Below are positions 52,143 through 60,583 of a stretch of DNA of 64,000 nt, one piece after another. Each line of letters opens with the position of its first letter. Position 1 is the first letter of the stretch. This DNA is from DASRHT01 sp035293765 (GTDB lineage Bacteria; Chloroflexota; Ktedonobacteria; Ktedonobacterales; Ktedonobacteraceae). Location: assembly GCA_035293765.1 (NCBI GenBank), contig DATGMF010000022.1, forward strand, positions 35,998-99,997, written 5' to 3'. The position numbers and the translations under genes are program-made. Below the pieces are notes generated by a model. The model ran no database searches, was not told where the DNA came from, and saw only the letters and a program-made list of their open reading frames with translations.

Positions 52143-52469
52143 TTATCTCCTTGTGGTAGGCAGGTCACTGGGCAACGCGGGTTGCTCCTGCACTTGCGTC
52201 GTCATTTCAACAGGCACACAGGTGGGACAGGCTCCGTCCACGTCAGAACGGTGACGCGCAGGGCTAGACAAGAACCAGTACCCCAGCGCCAGTGCCACCA
52301 CAAAGTAGATGGCCGCTAAAGTGTAGACAAGGCCAGTATTGTGGTTGAGAAAACTGCCGAGGGCCGTTCCGGCCAGCAGTGAGAGCAACAACGGTAGGGT
52401 AATGATCAGATGACAGGGACAGGCGAGCAAGCCTGTCACGGTCAGCGCGACGCCCCCAATTCGGCGCAT
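52143..52469 (-). CDS. merE: MerE-like mercury transport protein
   Basis: 108 residues, two membrane spans. The first helix contains LLACPCHLIITLPLLL, the CPCH motif typical of MerE and related mercury carriers, followed by LAGTALGSFLNHNTG as in MerE. The C-terminal tail has another Cys pair (GACPTCVP), unusual for classical MerE, which is about 78 residues. It would move Hg(II) or methylmercury across the membrane toward MerA. A GAAGG sequence lies about 6 bases before ATG 52469, and this start shares a base with the preceding stop. The frame is open to 52544 but without support. No MerT or MerP gene is present. Confidence 0.75.
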   Translation of the reverse strand: MRRIGGVALTVTGLLACPCHLIITLPLLLSLLAGTALGSFLNHNTGLVYTLAAIYFVVALALGYWFLSSPARHRSDVDGACPTCVPVEMTTQVQEQPALPSDLPTTRR

Positions 52470-52591
52470 TAGACACCTTCCTTTCGTCTTTCCGGTTCGA
52501 CCCGCGCAGAGCGCATGCACCGACGGAACAGCCAGAGATCCCACACCTGCGCGGCGAGCAGGGCAAGAATCGCTCCAACCGAATCGCGCAT
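52469..52591 (-). CDS. 40-residue membrane microprotein of the mer operon
   Basis: A short frame fills the gap between merR and merE: MRDSVGAILALLAAQVWDLW continues LFRRC and ends in a charged tail. It has one membrane helix and a Cys just inside the positive flank (FRRCMRS). Its start lies 9 bases after the merR stop and its stop overlaps the merE start (TAATG). Such tight packing suggests translational coupling. There is no good ribosome-binding site of its own. A role in mercury binding or in stabilising MerE is possible but unproven. Confidence 0.45.
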   Translation of the reverse strand: MRDSVGAILALLAAQVWDLWLFRRCMRSARVEPERRKEGV

Positions 52592-52600
52592 CGTTGCGTT

Positions 52601-53035
52601 TCAGTCTGTTTGATCTCCAATTGGGTCTTCCGTTTCTTGCTGGTCGAGCGCATCAAGCATAGGGCAGAGGCTTGCAGGTCCTTCTCCTGTACACAGCGCG
52701 GCTACCTGGAGCAAAGCTTGTCGCATGCGGTGTAACTCAATCAATTTCTGCTCCACCTCAGCGATTTTCGCTTCTGCGTGCTGCTTCACCTCTTCACAGG
52801 ACGTTTGTCCGTCCACGCGCAGCATCAGCAGTTCGGTAATCTCTTTGAGCGAGAAGCCAAGCTGTTGTGCGCGTTTAATAAAGTGGATACGCTTGACGAC
52901 CTGCTCAGAGTATTGACGATAGCCAGAGGCGCGGCGTGGTGGCTCCTCTAGCAAGCCCTCGCGCTCGTAGAAACGGATGGTTTCTATGCCGACTCCAGCA
53001 GTGCGTGCAACTTGTCCAATCGTAAGGGTACTCAT
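52601..53035 (-). CDS. merR: MerR mercury-responsive regulator
   Basis: 144 residues. The N-terminal winged helix reads LTIGQVARTAGVGIETIRFYE, then EEPPRRASGYRQY. Mercury ligands are in the MerR pattern: Cys near 79 (TSCEEVKQHAE), Cys near 114 and Cys near 123 (ALCTGEGPASLCPML), matching Cys82/117/126 of Tn501 MerR. AAGGAGG is 8 bases upstream of ATG 53035; the frame opens at 53056. It is the first gene of the operon and stands right after its own operator at 53056-53087, so it is autoregulated, unlike classical divergent mer operons. The acidic C-terminus extends past the usual end. Confidence 0.9.
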   Translation of the reverse strand: MSTLTIGQVARTAGVGIETIRFYEREGLLEEPPRRASGYRQYSEQVVKRIHFIKRAQQLGFSLKEITELLMLRVDGQTSCEEVKQHAEAKIAEVEQKLIELHRMRQALLQVAALCTGEGPASLCPMLDALDQQETEDPIGDQTD

Positions 53036-53055
53036 CTCGGTTCCTCCTTCACACA

Positions 53056-53087
53056 ACTATACACCCTGTACCATACTACAGAGTCAA
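53056..53087 (-). promoter_or_regulatory. MerR-type promoter/operator with long spacer
   Basis: On the minus strand TTGACT (53087-53082) and TATAGT (53061-53056) are 20 bases apart. The spacer holds the dyad CTGTA...TACAG (53066-53070 and 53077-53081). The long spacer with a central dyad is diagnostic of MerR-family activation by DNA untwisting. The -10 box is about 20 bases from the merR start, so the leader is very short. Confidence 0.8.
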
Positions 53088-53254
53088 GGGGAAGGGTCAA
53101 GTTCCTTATGGCCCTGTATAGACGATAGCCGCAAACTTTGCTGCTTTCGCCCATTGAAAAGTTGATCGAGCTGTCCTACAATGGGAAACGTGTTATCATT
53201 GGCGTACAAAACGATTTGTTTAGCCTTTGATATGAGAGGAGGATGTCCCTGATT

Positions 53255-55201
53255 ATGAGCAGTAACAGTCACCTGTTTGATGATACTGACACTATTTTGA
53301 TAGAGGAACGCGTCTTCACCCCATCCGCCAGGGTCGTGGAGGATGCCAATATTACAGCCTACATGCAGTCCAAAGGCTGCGGCGATTACGAGTCATTCTA
53401 TACCTGGTCGCTGGCAAACCGCTTCGAGTTCTGGGATGACCTGGCCCGCGAGCTTCACTGGTTCGAACCCTGGCAGACCACCTTCGAGTGGACCAATAAG
53501 CCTTTCTTCAAATGGTTCACGGGCGGCAAGTGTAATATTGTTTACAACTGTCTTGACCGCCATATGCAGACGCCCACGCGCGATAAGGTGGCCTTTTACT
53601 GGGAGGGTGACGATGGCGAAACGCGTACTATCACCTACCAACAGTTATATGTGCTGACCAACCGCTTCGCCAGAGGGCTGCAACGGCTGGGCGTGAAGAA
53701 AGGTGATCGCGTTGCCATCTATATGCCAGCCATCCTGGAGCAGATCGTGGCGGTGCTGGCCGTGGCCCGGCTGGGCGCGATCCACACGGTGGTTTTCGGC
53801 GGTTTCGCCGCCAGCGCGCTACGGGACCGCATCAATGATGCTCAGGCCAAAGTGGTTATCACCGCCGATGGCAGTTACCGTGGAGGTAAGCTGATCCAGC
53901 TCAAGCATATCACTGATGAGGCCATTGCCGAGACGCCGACGATAGAGCAGTCTGTGGTGGTGCGCCGCCTGGGCATCGAGGTGCCAATGCTGACCGGGCG
54001 CGATATCTGTTGGGACGAGCTGCTGGCCGGTATTCCTGAAGATACCGTTGTTCCTTGCGAACCGATGGATAGCGAAGACCTGCTCTACATTCTCTATACC
54101 AGCGGCAGCACCGGTACGCCTAAGGGTGTCGTACATGTCCACGGCGGATACGGAGTGGGCGTGTATGCCACAACCAAATTTGTCTTCGACATCAAAGATA
54201 ACGATGTCTTCTGGTGTACCGCCGACGTGGGCTGGGTGACGGGCCACAGCTATATTATCTATGGTCCGCTAATGAACGGGGCCACCAATGTGCTGTTTGA
54301 AGGCACGCCAACCTATCCAGCTCCTGACCGCTGGTGGAGCATCGTTGAGAAGTTTAAGGTGACGATTCTCTACACTTCGCCTACAGCCATTCGCGGGCTG
54401 ATGCGCTTCGGCGAGGAGTGGCCTGCCAAACACAACATTACGAGCCTGCGCCTGCTCGGCTCGGTGGGCGAGCCAATTAACCCGGAAGCCTGGATGTGGT
54501 ACCGCAAGAACATTGGTCGCAACGAATTGCCGATTATGGATACCTGGTGGCAGACCGAGACGGGCATGATTCTGATCAGTCCGACGATCCGCCTCCCCCT
54601 GAAGCCCGGCAGCGCCAGCCGTCCCATGCCGACCATCGATGCTGATGTGGTGGACAAAAACGGCAATTCCGTGGGAGCGCGCAAGGGCGGTTTCCTGATC
54701 GTCAGAGAACCCTGGCCCGCCCAGATGCGCACCATCTATGGCGATCCTGCGCGCTACCAGACGTACTGGGATACCATCCCCGGCGTCTACTTCGCCGGCG
54801 ACGCCGCCACTATCGATCAAGATGGCTACTTCCGCGTGCAAGGGCGCGTTGACGATGTGATTAAGGTGAGCGGCCACCGCCTCGGCTCGATGGAGATCGA
54901 GTCAAGCCTGGTGAGCCATCCGGCCATTGCGGAGGCGGCGGCCATTGGCAAACCCGATCCGGTGAAAGGCGAACATGTCAAAGTCTTTGTGATTCTCAAG
55001 CAGGGGTTCCAACCCTCTGAAGAGCTGGAAAAGGAACTCAGGCTGCACGTCCGTACGACTGTGGGCGCATTGGCGGTACCGGACGAGCTTGAATTTGCTC
55101 CGAGCCTGCCCAAGACACGTTCAGGCAAAATTATGCGTCGTGTCATCCGCGCCAGAGAGCTGGGCGAACCGGTGGGTGATATCAGCACGCTTGAGGGCTA
55201 G
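53255..55201 (+). CDS. acs: Acetyl-CoA synthetase (AMP-forming)
   Basis: 648 residues, close to the family's usual 650. It activates acetate with ATP to acetyl-AMP, then to acetyl-CoA. Motifs are complete: YTSGSTGTPKGVVH near residue 282, DTWWQTETGM near 430, YFAGDAATIDQDGYFRVQGR, VDDVIKVSGHRLGSMEIES and PKTRSGKIMRR near 624, whose Lys is the usual acetylation-regulated catalytic residue. The frame opens at ATG 53243, but AGGAGG (53237-53242) touches that codon; the ATG at 53255, 12 bases after it, is the better start. The tail hairpin at 55237-55266 ends the unit. Confidence 0.92.
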   Translation: MSSNSHLFDDTDTILIEERVFTPSARVVEDANITAYMQSKGCGDYESFYTWSLANRFEFWDDLARELHWFEPWQTTFEWTNKPFFKWFTGGKCNIVYNCLDRHMQTPTRDKVAFYWEGDDGETRTITYQQLYVLTNRFARGLQRLGVKKGDRVAIYMPAILEQIVAVLAVARLGAIHTVVFGGFAASALRDRINDAQAKVVITADGSYRGGKLIQLKHITDEAIAETPTIEQSVVVRRLGIEVPMLTGRDICWDELLAGIPEDTVVPCEPMDSEDLLYILYTSGSTGTPKGVVHVHGGYGVGVYATTKFVFDIKDNDVFWCTADVGWVTGHSYIIYGPLMNGATNVLFEGTPTYPAPDRWWSIVEKFKVTILYTSPTAIRGLMRFGEEWPAKHNITSLRLLGSVGEPINPEAWMWYRKNIGRNELPIMDTWWQTETGMILISPTIRLPLKPGSASRPMPTIDADVVDKNGNSVGARKGGFLIVREPWPAQMRTIYGDPARYQTYWDTIPGVYFAGDAATIDQDGYFRVQGRVDDVIKVSGHRLGSMEIESSLVSHPAIAEAAAIGKPDPVKGEHVKVFVILKQGFQPSEELEKELRLHVRTTVGALAVPDELEFAPSLPKTRSGKIMRRVIRARELGEPVGDISTLEG

Positions 55202-55236
55202 TCGCAGGTTGTTAGACAGCCTGATGTGGTGCTTAG

Positions 55237-55266
55237 ATGACCACAGGGAGCGCTCCCTGTGGTCAT
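55237..55266 (+). terminator. Hairpin after the acetyl-CoA synthetase gene
   Basis: A 14-bp perfect inverted repeat: ATGACCACAGGGAG (55237-55250) and CTCCCTGTGGTCAT (55253-55266). There is no T-run, so it may act as a 3'-stabilising hairpin as much as a terminator. Confidence 0.6.
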
Positions 55267-55470
55267 TCTCTATGGCGAAAATCGCTTGACCATCGCCACA
55301 CGCTACGTTATAGTATGAGGAATTCTATTGGGTCGCGGTATTCGTTATCTTTTTGCACGGTTCTACAAGAATGAGTGTGACAGATAAGCAGTATGAGGAA
55401 GCTTTTGTATTCGCTGCTCAACATGTGCAAAAGGATGGCGCGCACCCATCGGGTCGCAGAGGAGAATCGT

Positions 55471-57552
55471 ATGACCATACCAAATGAGGTAGATATGGCA
55501 GAAGCAATGCCAAAAGATTTTTATGAGTATCTCACCAATTTCATTCAAGCAGCGGTGAAACAGTATCTGACACAAGAGCAGATGACAGTTGATGCTGAAT
55601 TGCTGCCAATAGACTTGCGTTTCTCAGCGCAGAGCAGCTTCGGTGACTATTCCATGCCTGTGATGGCATGGGCAGGAAAGAACAGGCTGGGCCGCCCGCC
55701 ACTCCAGATTGCCGAGGGGCTGGCCGAGATTTTACGCGCTATGCGCGCCTCTGCTATCCACGAGATTACGGTGACGAAGCCCGGGTATCTCAATTTCCGC
55801 CTCAATCGCCCGGCGGTGGGCAAAGAAATCATCGAACGAGTACTCGAAGCTGGCGCGGACTTCGGTCAGAGTGAGGCAGGCGTGGGGACGAAGGTGATTG
55901 TCGAGCATACCAATATCAATAGTAACAAGGCCGCGCATGTGGGGCACCTGCGCAACTCCTGCATTGGCGATACGGTTGTACGCATGCTGCGCTCTCAGGG
56001 CTACCACGTCGAGGCCGACAATTATATTGACGACTCGGGCGTGCAGGTGGCCGATGTTGTCGTCGGTTTCGCACTGTTGCGGAAGGGCCTGCTACAACTG
56101 CCTCAGGGCAATGAGATGCTGCCCGGGGAGTCCTTCGATTACTACTGTTCACGCGTCTACGTCGCCATTGGCCGGGTCTACGACGACAAAGAATCGGAGC
56201 TGGGAAAACAAGCGGTGGAGCTGCGCAAGACAGTGCTGCATGCGATTGAGCATGGAGAGGAGCCAGAATCAGGTCCCGATTACCCGGCAATGGCGGCAGA
56301 TATCTCGCGCCAGATCGTCCAGGCTCACCTCAAGACGATGGGGCGGCTCAATATCTCTTACGATGTGCTCCCCTGGGAATCGGCTATTCTGCAATCAGGG
56401 CTGTGGAAACGGACCTTTGAGGTCCTGCGCCAGCGCAACCTGCTAGAGAAGCCGGAGGCAGGTCCTATGGCTGGCTGCTGGGTGCTGCCCTTTGGTGATG
56501 GGGAGGCACAGACCAGTGAGGGAGATCGCACCAGCGATAAGATCCTGGTCAAAAGTGATGGAACTGCGACGTATACAGCCAAAGATATTGCCTACCAGCT
56601 CTGGAAATTTGGCCTCACCGACGATCTTGGCATCGGCGTGCAGTTCCGCTTCGCCCTCTGGGGCATTCAGCACGATGGGCGCAAGCTCTGGACGATGCGC
56701 ACCCCTAAAGATGTCTCGCCTCTTGCTGAAGAGGCCCCGCCTTCTCAGTTCGGTCATGCGAAACGCGTGATTAATGTGATTGATGTACGCCAGACGTACC
56801 TGCAACAGATTGTCTATGAGAGCCTGCGCCGCCTGGGCTATGTCGAGCAGGCTGAGAATTCCAAACACCTGGCATACGAGGTGGTGACGCTCTCTGCCTC
56901 CACCGCCGCGACTCTGGGGGTGGATACCTCCGATGGCCGGGAATTTTACCCTATGTCGGGGCGCAAGGGGATCGAGATTAAGGCCGATGATCTGATCAAC
57001 GCGGCGGTTAAACGGATGCAGGAGGTGAGCAAACAGGAGGGAAAAGAGGATCTCTCCGATGAAACCATTGCTATTCTGGCGGCCTCGGCTATCCGTTACT
57101 TCATGGTCCGTTTCAATTTGCAACAGATCATCGCGCTCGATATGGATGAGGTGCTGCGACCAAACGGCGATACCGGCGTCTATCTCCAGTACGCTTACGC
57201 GCGCGCTAACCGGATACTGCGCCGCTTGCATGAAGCCGGTTACGAGATACCGGAACAGCTAGAAGAGCTTCCAGTACAACTGGAACAAAGCGAATGGGAG
57301 TTGTTACGCCATATCGATGCCTACCCACGACGGCTGGCCGAAGCCAGCGTGCAAACGATGCCGTCAATGCTCGCCGCCTATGCCTACGACCTGGCCGCTC
57401 ACCTGAGTGACTTTTACGAGCATACGCCGCGCATTTTGAGTGAGACGAACGAGCAGGTGAAGGCGTTCCGGGCGCTGCTGATCAAAGCGACGATCCAGAC
57501 GATGAATAATGTCTTGCGCGTCCTGGGCTTCGTACCGCTAGAACGTATATAA
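55471..57552 (+). CDS. argS: Arginyl-tRNA synthetase
   Basis: 693 residues, class I synthetase. The HIGH-like motif is AAHVGHLRNSCIGD near residue 155, and the KMSKS-like site is FYPMSGRKGIEI near residue 495. The N-terminal Add-1-like domain (residues 15-120) and the C-terminal DALR anticodon-binding domain (YAYARANRILRRLHEAG, then LPSMLAAYAYDL-like helices) are present. It is longer than typical ArgRS (about 550-600), with inserts around 215-240 and 350-400. AGAGGAG lies 6 bases upstream of ATG 55471; the frame opens at 55393. It attaches arginine to its tRNA in the cytoplasm and is the only housekeeping translation gene here. Confidence 0.88.
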   Translation: MTIPNEVDMAEAMPKDFYEYLTNFIQAAVKQYLTQEQMTVDAELLPIDLRFSAQSSFGDYSMPVMAWAGKNRLGRPPLQIAEGLAEILRAMRASAIHEITVTKPGYLNFRLNRPAVGKEIIERVLEAGADFGQSEAGVGTKVIVEHTNINSNKAAHVGHLRNSCIGDTVVRMLRSQGYHVEADNYIDDSGVQVADVVVGFALLRKGLLQLPQGNEMLPGESFDYYCSRVYVAIGRVYDDKESELGKQAVELRKTVLHAIEHGEEPESGPDYPAMAADISRQIVQAHLKTMGRLNISYDVLPWESAILQSGLWKRTFEVLRQRNLLEKPEAGPMAGCWVLPFGDGEAQTSEGDRTSDKILVKSDGTATYTAKDIAYQLWKFGLTDDLGIGVQFRFALWGIQHDGRKLWTMRTPKDVSPLAEEAPPSQFGHAKRVINVIDVRQTYLQQIVYESLRRLGYVEQAENSKHLAYEVVTLSASTAATLGVDTSDGREFYPMSGRKGIEIKADDLINAAVKRMQEVSKQEGKEDLSDETIAILAASAIRYFMVRFNLQQIIALDMDEVLRPNGDTGVYLQYAYARANRILRRLHEAGYEIPEQLEELPVQLEQSEWELLRHIDAYPRRLAEASVQTMPSMLAAYAYDLAAHLSDFYEHTPRILSETNEQVKAFRALLIKATIQTMNNVLRVLGFVPLERI

Positions 57553-57567
57553 TAGGGAACAATCTTT

Positions 57568-57595
57568 TTGACATCTTCAGATGTGATGCTATACT
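57568..57595 (+). promoter_or_regulatory. Near-consensus sigma70 promoter, copy 2 of the duplicated promoter-leader
   Basis: TTGACA (57568-57573), 16-base spacer, TATACT (57590-57595), upstream of the LLM oxidoreductase gene. Confidence 0.75.
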
Positions 57596-57598
57596 TCG

Positions 57599-57670
57599 CC
57601 TCAAGGGGAGCGGCGGGAGCCTGTGGCTAGCTCGATCCGCTTGAGGATACTGAAATGAGGATACTGAAAT
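57599..57670 (+). promoter_or_regulatory. Structured leader of the LLM oxidoreductase gene, copy 2
   Basis: Outer stem CCTCAAG (57599-57605) with CTTGAGG (57640-57646); inner stems GAGC/GCTC and AGCC/GGCT. The tail GAGGATACTGAAAT occurs twice in tandem (57643-57656, 57657-57670), and AAGGAG follows at 57675. Copy 1 at 1699-1744 shares the outer stem, the G-rich blocks and the tail but lacks most of the inner stem. It could be a small regulatory leader; it does not match a riboswitch class I know. Confidence 0.5.
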
Positions 57671-57690
57671 TAGCAAGGAGCGCAAAATTT

Positions 57691-58560
57691 ATGGCTGTTC
57701 GCACACCTTTGCATTTCGGCATCAAGACGGCCCCGCAGCATACCACCTATGAAGAGATGCTGCGGGTCTGGCAGGAGGCCGATGGTATTCCCTCCATTGA
57801 ACATGCATGGCTCTTTGACCACTTTGTCCCGATAGTGGGTGATGTGACGGGACCATGCCTGGAAGGCTGGACGCTGCTCTCGGCCTTCGCGGCGCTGACA
57901 CAGCGACTGCGCATCGGCTTAATGGTCACCGGCAATACTTACCGTCATCCGGCTGTGCTGGCAAATATTGGAGCAACGCTGGATGTTATTTCCCACGGTC
58001 GGCTCGACTTTGGCATTGGCGCAGGCTGGAATGAGCTGGAGCATTCCTCGTACGGCATTCCCCTCTATGCTACCGGCGAGCGCATCCGCCGCATGGGCGA
58101 GGCGTGCGAGCTTATTCGGCGGCTGTGGACCGAAAAAACGGCTGATTTCGATGGGAAATATTATCAGTTGAAGGGGGCATACTGCGAGCCCAAGCCAGTC
58201 CAAGAGCCCTATCCTCCCTTCGTCATTGGAGGTGGTGGTGAGCAGCTTACGCTGCGTATGGTGGCGAAGTATGCCGATGTCTGGAACTTTGTCGGTGGTC
58301 CCGTTGACTCCTTCATTCATAAAAACGAGGTGCTCGATGGTCACTGCGCCACCGTCGGACGCGATCCCGCGACTATCGCACGTTCTGTCCAACTCGTGGT
58401 ACGACCAGACGATCTAAGCGCGACCCGTCAGATAACCCAGACGTTTATCGAGGCAGGGGCCAATCACCTCGTCATGAACCTGAGGCCCCCCTTCCCCGAA
58501 CATATCGTCCACCGCGTCGCCGAAGAGGTGGTTGAGCCACTGCTGAAGGAGTATCGGTAA
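57691..58560 (+). CDS. LLM-class flavin/F420-dependent oxidoreductase
   Basis: 289 residues, luciferase-like TIM barrel. Typical elements are HAWLFDHFVPI near residue 35, RLRIGLMVTGNTYRHPAVLA near 70, ISHGRLDFGIGAGWNELEH near 97 and PPFVIGGGGEQLTLRMVAKYADVWN near 170. In Chloroflexota and Actinobacteria this group (TIGR03560-like) usually uses F420H2. The substrate is unknown. AAGGAG lies 10 bases before ATG 57691; the frame opens at 57655 within the leader. A promoter with a structured leader controls it, and a 21-bp hairpin ends the unit. Confidence 0.82.
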   Translation: MAVRTPLHFGIKTAPQHTTYEEMLRVWQEADGIPSIEHAWLFDHFVPIVGDVTGPCLEGWTLLSAFAALTQRLRIGLMVTGNTYRHPAVLANIGATLDVISHGRLDFGIGAGWNELEHSSYGIPLYATGERIRRMGEACELIRRLWTEKTADFDGKYYQLKGAYCEPKPVQEPYPPFVIGGGGEQLTLRMVAKYADVWNFVGGPVDSFIHKNEVLDGHCATVGRDPATIARSVQLVVRPDDLSATRQITQTFIEAGANHLVMNLRPPFPEHIVHRVAEEVVEPLLKEYR

Positions 58561-58567
58561 TCAGTTT

Positions 58568-58612
58568 TTGGCCCATAAGATGATTGCCAGAGGCAATCAT
58601 CTTATGGGCCAA
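58568..58612 (+). terminator. Very long hairpin after the LLM oxidoreductase gene
   Basis: A perfect 21-bp inverted repeat: 58568-58588 with 58592-58612, loop AGA. It starts TTGGCCCATAAG and ends CTTATGGGCCAA. A T-run precedes but does not follow on the plus strand. Confidence 0.7.
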
Positions 58613-58831
58613 CCTTTCTGGTTATATCCCACCTTTCTCATCAGGGAGAGCCTCCATCAGTCTCATTTGTCTGGTTATGATGCAGCATGAGTCTCCATCT
58701 CTGGGGAAGGTGCCCCCTCTCCAGGATTAGAGCAAATGATACATGAACCACATATGAGCATTCTGTCGTGAACACCATAGCAATGGATAACGTCCCATTG
58801 CATCGGCTAGCTCTTGTACGAGGAGAAAGAG

Positions 58832-59782
58832 ATGATGACGACTACAACGAATACACAGGGAATGAGCCAGCTGCCGCAGGAGTATTTGTGGCCCGCTCTC
58901 CCCTATGAAGCATGGAAAGAGAGCCTTGAGACGCTGCACATGGAGACGCAGATCGTAGGAAAGGTAGCGCTAGAACTGATCCCCTTCCTCAATCAATGGT
59001 GGGAAGTGGCATTATCGGTGACGTCGCGTGGGCTGGAGACCATGCTGATCCCTTCTCCAGCGGGCGGCGCTTTCCAGGTCAGCTTCGACTTCATCGGTCA
59101 CAACCTTGCGATCTGTACCAGCGATGGCAAGATCAAAGAACTGGCGCTGATGTCGCGCACGGTGGCCGAGTTCTACAAGGATTTCATGGCTGCTCTACAG
59201 GCTCTCGGCATTGTGATAAAGATCAATACCAGGCCCGCTGAGGTCAAAGATGCCATCCCTTTTGAGCAGGATACGACCCACAGGACGTATGAGCCTGAAT
59301 ATGTTAATCGCTGGTGGCGTATTCTGATACAGGTGACGAAGGTTTTCCAGCAATACTGTTCTCTCTTTAGGGGAAAGAGTAGCCCCGTCCAGTTCTACTG
59401 GGGGACGTTCGACCTCGCGGAAACACGCTATTCCGGCAAACGTGTCTCGCCCCCACAGGGGGCCAACCGCATCGTGCGCTTCGCCGAAAACGAGGAGTTG
59501 ATCGAATGCGGGTTCTGGCCGGGCAGCAAACAGCAACAGGCTCCCGCGTTTTACTCCTTCACCTATCCTGCGCCACAGGGTCTCAAAGACGCCTCGATAC
59601 GTCCCAATACGGCCTACTATGAGAACAACATGGGCGAGTTTATCCTGCTCTACGATGACGTGCGCACATCCCCCTCGCCTGAGCAGACGCTACTGGAGTT
59701 TTTCCAGAGCACCTACGAGGCTGGGGCGAAATTGGCTCACTGGAACATGCAAGAGTTGGAGCAGCAACCACCACAAAGATAG
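58832..59782 (+). CDS. DUF5996 family protein
   Basis: 316 residues. The opening LWPALPYEAWKESLETLHMETQIVGK, WWEVALSVTSRGL and VSFDFIGHNLAICTSDG fit DUF5996, a family of soluble proteins of unknown function found in Actinobacteria and Chloroflexota. Many aromatic residues and paired WW/YW segments suggest a beta-rich ligand-binding fold. No enzyme motif is evident to me. AGGAG lies 6 bases before ATG 58832. The gene stands alone, converging on the protease genes across a hairpin at 59876-59913. Confidence 0.7.
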   Translation: MMTTTTNTQGMSQLPQEYLWPALPYEAWKESLETLHMETQIVGKVALELIPFLNQWWEVALSVTSRGLETMLIPSPAGGAFQVSFDFIGHNLAICTSDGKIKELALMSRTVAEFYKDFMAALQALGIVIKINTRPAEVKDAIPFEQDTTHRTYEPEYVNRWWRILIQVTKVFQQYCSLFRGKSSPVQFYWGTFDLAETRYSGKRVSPPQGANRIVRFAENEELIECGFWPGSKQQQAPAFYSFTYPAPQGLKDASIRPNTAYYENNMGEFILLYDDVRTSPSPEQTLLEFFQSTYEAGAKLAHWNMQELEQQPPQR

Positions 59783-59875
59783 TGAAAGCAACGGAAGGGA
59801 GCAGGTGTTGTACCTGTCTGAGGAGTCACTCGCTCGAAGATAGATGTCTATATCTGCGTGGAGTGCGAATAGATG

Positions 59876-59913
59876 GCGAAAACGAGGAACTGGACAGGGC
59901 TCCTCGTTTTCGC
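59876..59913. terminator. Hairpin between convergent genes
   Basis: GCGAAAACGAGGA (59876-59888) and TCCTCGTTTTCGC (59901-59913) form a perfect 13-bp stem with a 12-base loop. It can serve both strands. Confidence 0.7.
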
Positions 59914-59932
59914 TGCCAGCTCTATCTGATGT

Positions 59933-60544
59933 TTAAAGCCCGTGCAGCCACTCACTTACTGTATTGCTGGGGATAGAAACCGACAGATCTCCGCCGAAGA
60001 TCATGGCGTTGATGCCAACGACCTGACCATCGGCGTTGAGCAGCGGCCCGCCCGAATTTCCGGGGGCGAGGCGTACGTCCGATTTGATGTACTGCACAGT
60101 TGCATCGTTAGCGAGCTTGACTGAACTGATGCTATTGACGATGCCTGCCGTGAGCGCCCAGCGTTGCCCCCAGGGATGGCCGATGGCAAAGACCCACTCT
60201 CCCACACGTAACCGAGACGAATCGCCGAGCGGGATCGCTTTCAGGTTGTCTGCCGTCACACTCAACAGAGCCAGATCAAGCTCGGGGCTGCGATGCAATA
60301 CTGCCGCTTCCAGCTTCCGACCATCAGCCAGGAGGATCTCGGCCCTGTTACCACGAATAACGTGATTATTGGTGATAATCTGCCCATCCGTCTGCAAGAT
60401 CATACCCGTTCCGCCTCCTCGCTCGGTGGTGCGGACCTGGACGATTGCGGGCTGGACTGTATTAAACATTGCAACGAGCGCGGAAGAGAACGCGTCGGGA
60501 AATGGGAATGATGCTGATGTCTCAGGAACAATAGCTTGTGTCAT
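59933..60544 (-). CDS. Minimal trypsin-like serine protease (HtrA-type, no PDZ)
   Basis: 203 residues, only the protease domain. The triad is complete: His61 (ITNNHVI), Asp90 (ELDLALL) and Ser164 (APGNSGGPL). No signal peptide, membrane span or PDZ domain is found, so the product seems cytoplasmic. It follows the PDZ-containing protease gene by 39 bases on the same strand and is probably co-transcribed. Both could act on each other's substrates or be a processing pair, but this is inference. The chosen ATG (60544) and the alternative at 60562 both have only weak upstream purine tracts. Confidence 0.82.
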   Translation of the reverse strand: MTQAIVPETSASFPFPDAFSSALVAMFNTVQPAIVQVRTTERGGGTGMILQTDGQIITNNHVIRGNRAEILLADGRKLEAAVLHRSPELDLALLSVTADNLKAIPLGDSSRLRVGEWVFAIGHPWGQRWALTAGIVNSISSVKLANDATVQYIKSDVRLAPGNSGGPLLNADGQVVGINAMIFGGDLSVSIPSNTVSEWLHGL

Positions 60545-60583
60545 CCTATACCTGCCTGTCATGTTGCCTGATGATAAGTAAAA

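Noticed and set aside
56443..57231. 262-residue frame antisense to argS
   Set aside because: It lies wholly inside a conserved gene, has no ribosome-binding site and no protein-like motifs.
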